Assembly: GCF_023228165.1 (NCBI RefSeq)
Contig: NZ_JALOBS010000053.1
Location: forward strand, 1-17,626
Length of the DNA stretch: 17,626 nucleotides
Source: Methylomonas sp.
Lineage (GTDB): Bacteria > Pseudomonadota > Gammaproteobacteria > Methylococcales > Methylomonadaceae
Direction of reading: 5' to 3'
The first letter of the stretch is position 1, and each line of letters starts with the position of its first letter. The notes under the pieces were generated by a model, which was not told the origin of the DNA, did no database searches, and saw only the letters and a list, made by a program, of their open reading frames with translations. The position numbers and the translations under genes were made by a program. Shown here piece by piece: positions 17,319 through 17,626 of the stretch.

Positions 17319-17328
17319 GCGCTAATTC

Positions 17329-17414
17329 CGTCCGAAAGGGATGTACGAATTATAACACATGTACGAAATCCGCTTTGCCTACTTTAGTACATATTTTTTA
17401 AACCCTGTCCGAAA
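17329..17414. promoter_or_regulatory. Possible resolvase-binding (res-like) region, five TGTnCGAAA-type boxes
   Basis: Five related boxes lie upstream of the resolvase: CGTCCGAAA (17329-17337), TGTACGAAT (17342-17350), TGTACGAAA (17360-17368), the inverted TTTAGTACA (17383-17391) and TGTCCGAAA (17406-17414). The third and fourth form a 32-base dyad with one mismatch between the arms. Resolvases commonly bind such repeats beside their own gene and repress it. The spacing is not that of a classical three-part res site, so the call is tentative. Confidence 0.5.
17349..17354 (-). promoter_or_regulatory. Extended -10 promoter element of the resolvase gene
   Basis: The minus strand reads TGTTATAAT, a perfect TATAAT with the TGn extension, about 30 bases before the resolvase start. 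No good -35 is seen, as is common for extended -10 promoters. It sits between two of the TGTnCGAAA boxes, so bound resolvase could block it. Confidence 0.55.
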
Positions 17415-17533
17415 CCGGTCATTTATGCCCCCCCCCAAAAAAAAAGACTTCGTTTGTGCCATCAAAAAATTATCATATGACCCGTAACATATTCTATGTT
17501 TTACGAAGATTGCAAAACGGCGTGCAAAACTTT

Positions 17534-17545
17534 CCAGGGTCCTGG
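17534..17545. repeat. Short palindrome CCAGG-GT-CCTGG
   Basis: A 12-base palindrome with five-base arms inside the repeated leader. Its arms CCAGG and CCTGG recur in the outer arms of the nearby hairpin, so the two may pair with each other as alternative structures. A protein-binding site is equally possible. Confidence 0.4.
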
Positions 17546-17572
17546 GTAAAAGAGCGTTGAAAAGTTTCCACC

Positions 17573-17613
17573 CCAGGTAGTTCAATGACCGGCTTTTTGC
17601 CGGAGAAACCTGG
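17573..17613 (+). repeat. Nested inverted repeat (hairpin) ahead of the edge start codon
   Basis: Outer arms CCAGGT (17573-17578) and ACCTGG (17608-17613) enclose an inner stem CCGGC (17589-17593) and GCCGG (17599-17603) with a five-T loop. It lies just before the GGAG-ATG at the right edge. It could regulate translation of that gene or bind a transposase; it has no U-tail after it, so it does not look like a terminator. Confidence 0.6.
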
Positions 17614-17626
17614 AGTGATAAAAATG

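Larger units (their letters stand above)
17319..17626. other. Non-coding right-hand strip beside the resolvase
   Basis: About 300 bases with no convincing complete gene. It holds the res-like boxes and promoter (17329-17414), a C9-A9 run (17428-17445), an AT-rich stretch (about 17455-17510) and then a plus-strand leader with repeats and a hairpin (17511-17626). The open frame on the minus strand at 17379-17585 crosses the homopolymer and lacks a Shine-Dalgarno site or recognisable domain. Confidence 0.6.
17511..17626 (+). mobile_element. Possible left end of an IS21-type element with the start codon of its first gene
   Basis: The plus strand carries TGCAAAAC at 17511 and 17523, and two similar longer units, TGCAAAACTTTCCAG (17523-17537) and TTGAAAAGTTTCCACC (17556-17571). 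Repeats of this AAAA-TTTCCA kind are known near the ends of IS21-family elements, ahead of istA. A hairpin follows, then GGAG and an ATG at 17624-17626, eight bases apart, which looks like a real gene start cut by the window edge. No protein can be read, so the family is a guess from the repeats. Confidence 0.35.

Noticed and set aside
17379..17585. 68-codon open frame on the minus strand upstream of the resolvase
   Set aside because: It crosses the C9-A9 homopolymer and the res-like region, has no Shine-Dalgarno site and no recognisable domain, and ends inside the promoter area.
1..17626. CRISPR arrays, tRNA and rRNA genes
   Set aside because: No regularly spaced repeat series, cloverleaf or rRNA-like stretch was seen on either strand.

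Overview
The window looks like a bacterial defence island, probably from a gammaproteobacterium of moderate GC content; the protein families and well-formed Shine-Dalgarno sites fit, but no gene here fixes the genus. All ten convincing genes lie on the minus strand, so the locus reads from right to left. There is no tRNA, rRNA or CRISPR array.

Right edge (about 17316-17626): a non-coding strip with five copies of a TGTnCGAAA-like box (possible resolvase-binding site), an extended -10 promoter for the resolvase gene, a C9-A9 homopolymer run, and a plus-strand leader with repeats and a hairpin ending in a start codon at the very edge, possibly the left end of an IS21-type insertion sequence. 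Next (16464-17318) come a serine resolvase and a tiny stand-alone WGR-domain protein, three bases apart.

Between the WGR gene and the restriction genes (16293-16463) lies what reads as the scar of a deleted type I restriction-modification system: nine codons resembling an HsdM start run, out of frame, into about 26 codons resembling an HsdS C-terminus, directly before the Mrr-like gene.

The main part (1-16292) is one co-directional series: Mrr-like endonuclease, hsdM, hsdS, a YhcG/DUF1016 PDDEXK nuclease, hsdR, a PHP-plus-ATPase protein resembling the TrlF family, a YhaO-like metallophosphoesterase nuclease and a YhaN-like SMC/Rad50-type ATPase that runs off the left edge. Junctions are tight (overlaps of 1, 8 and 8 bases for hsdM/hsdS/yhcG/hsdR, then gaps of 33, 55 and 2 bases, with 63 bases between the Mrr-like gene and hsdM), so most or all may be one transcript. 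HsdM and HsdS would methylate, and with HsdR cut, DNA at a bipartite site. The Mrr-like enzyme could add modification-dependent cleavage. YhcG, the TrlF-like protein and the YhaO/YhaN pair are three further nuclease or ATPase modules apparently joined to the same operon. That assembly, together with the ghost of an earlier type I system in front of it, is the most interesting part of the window.
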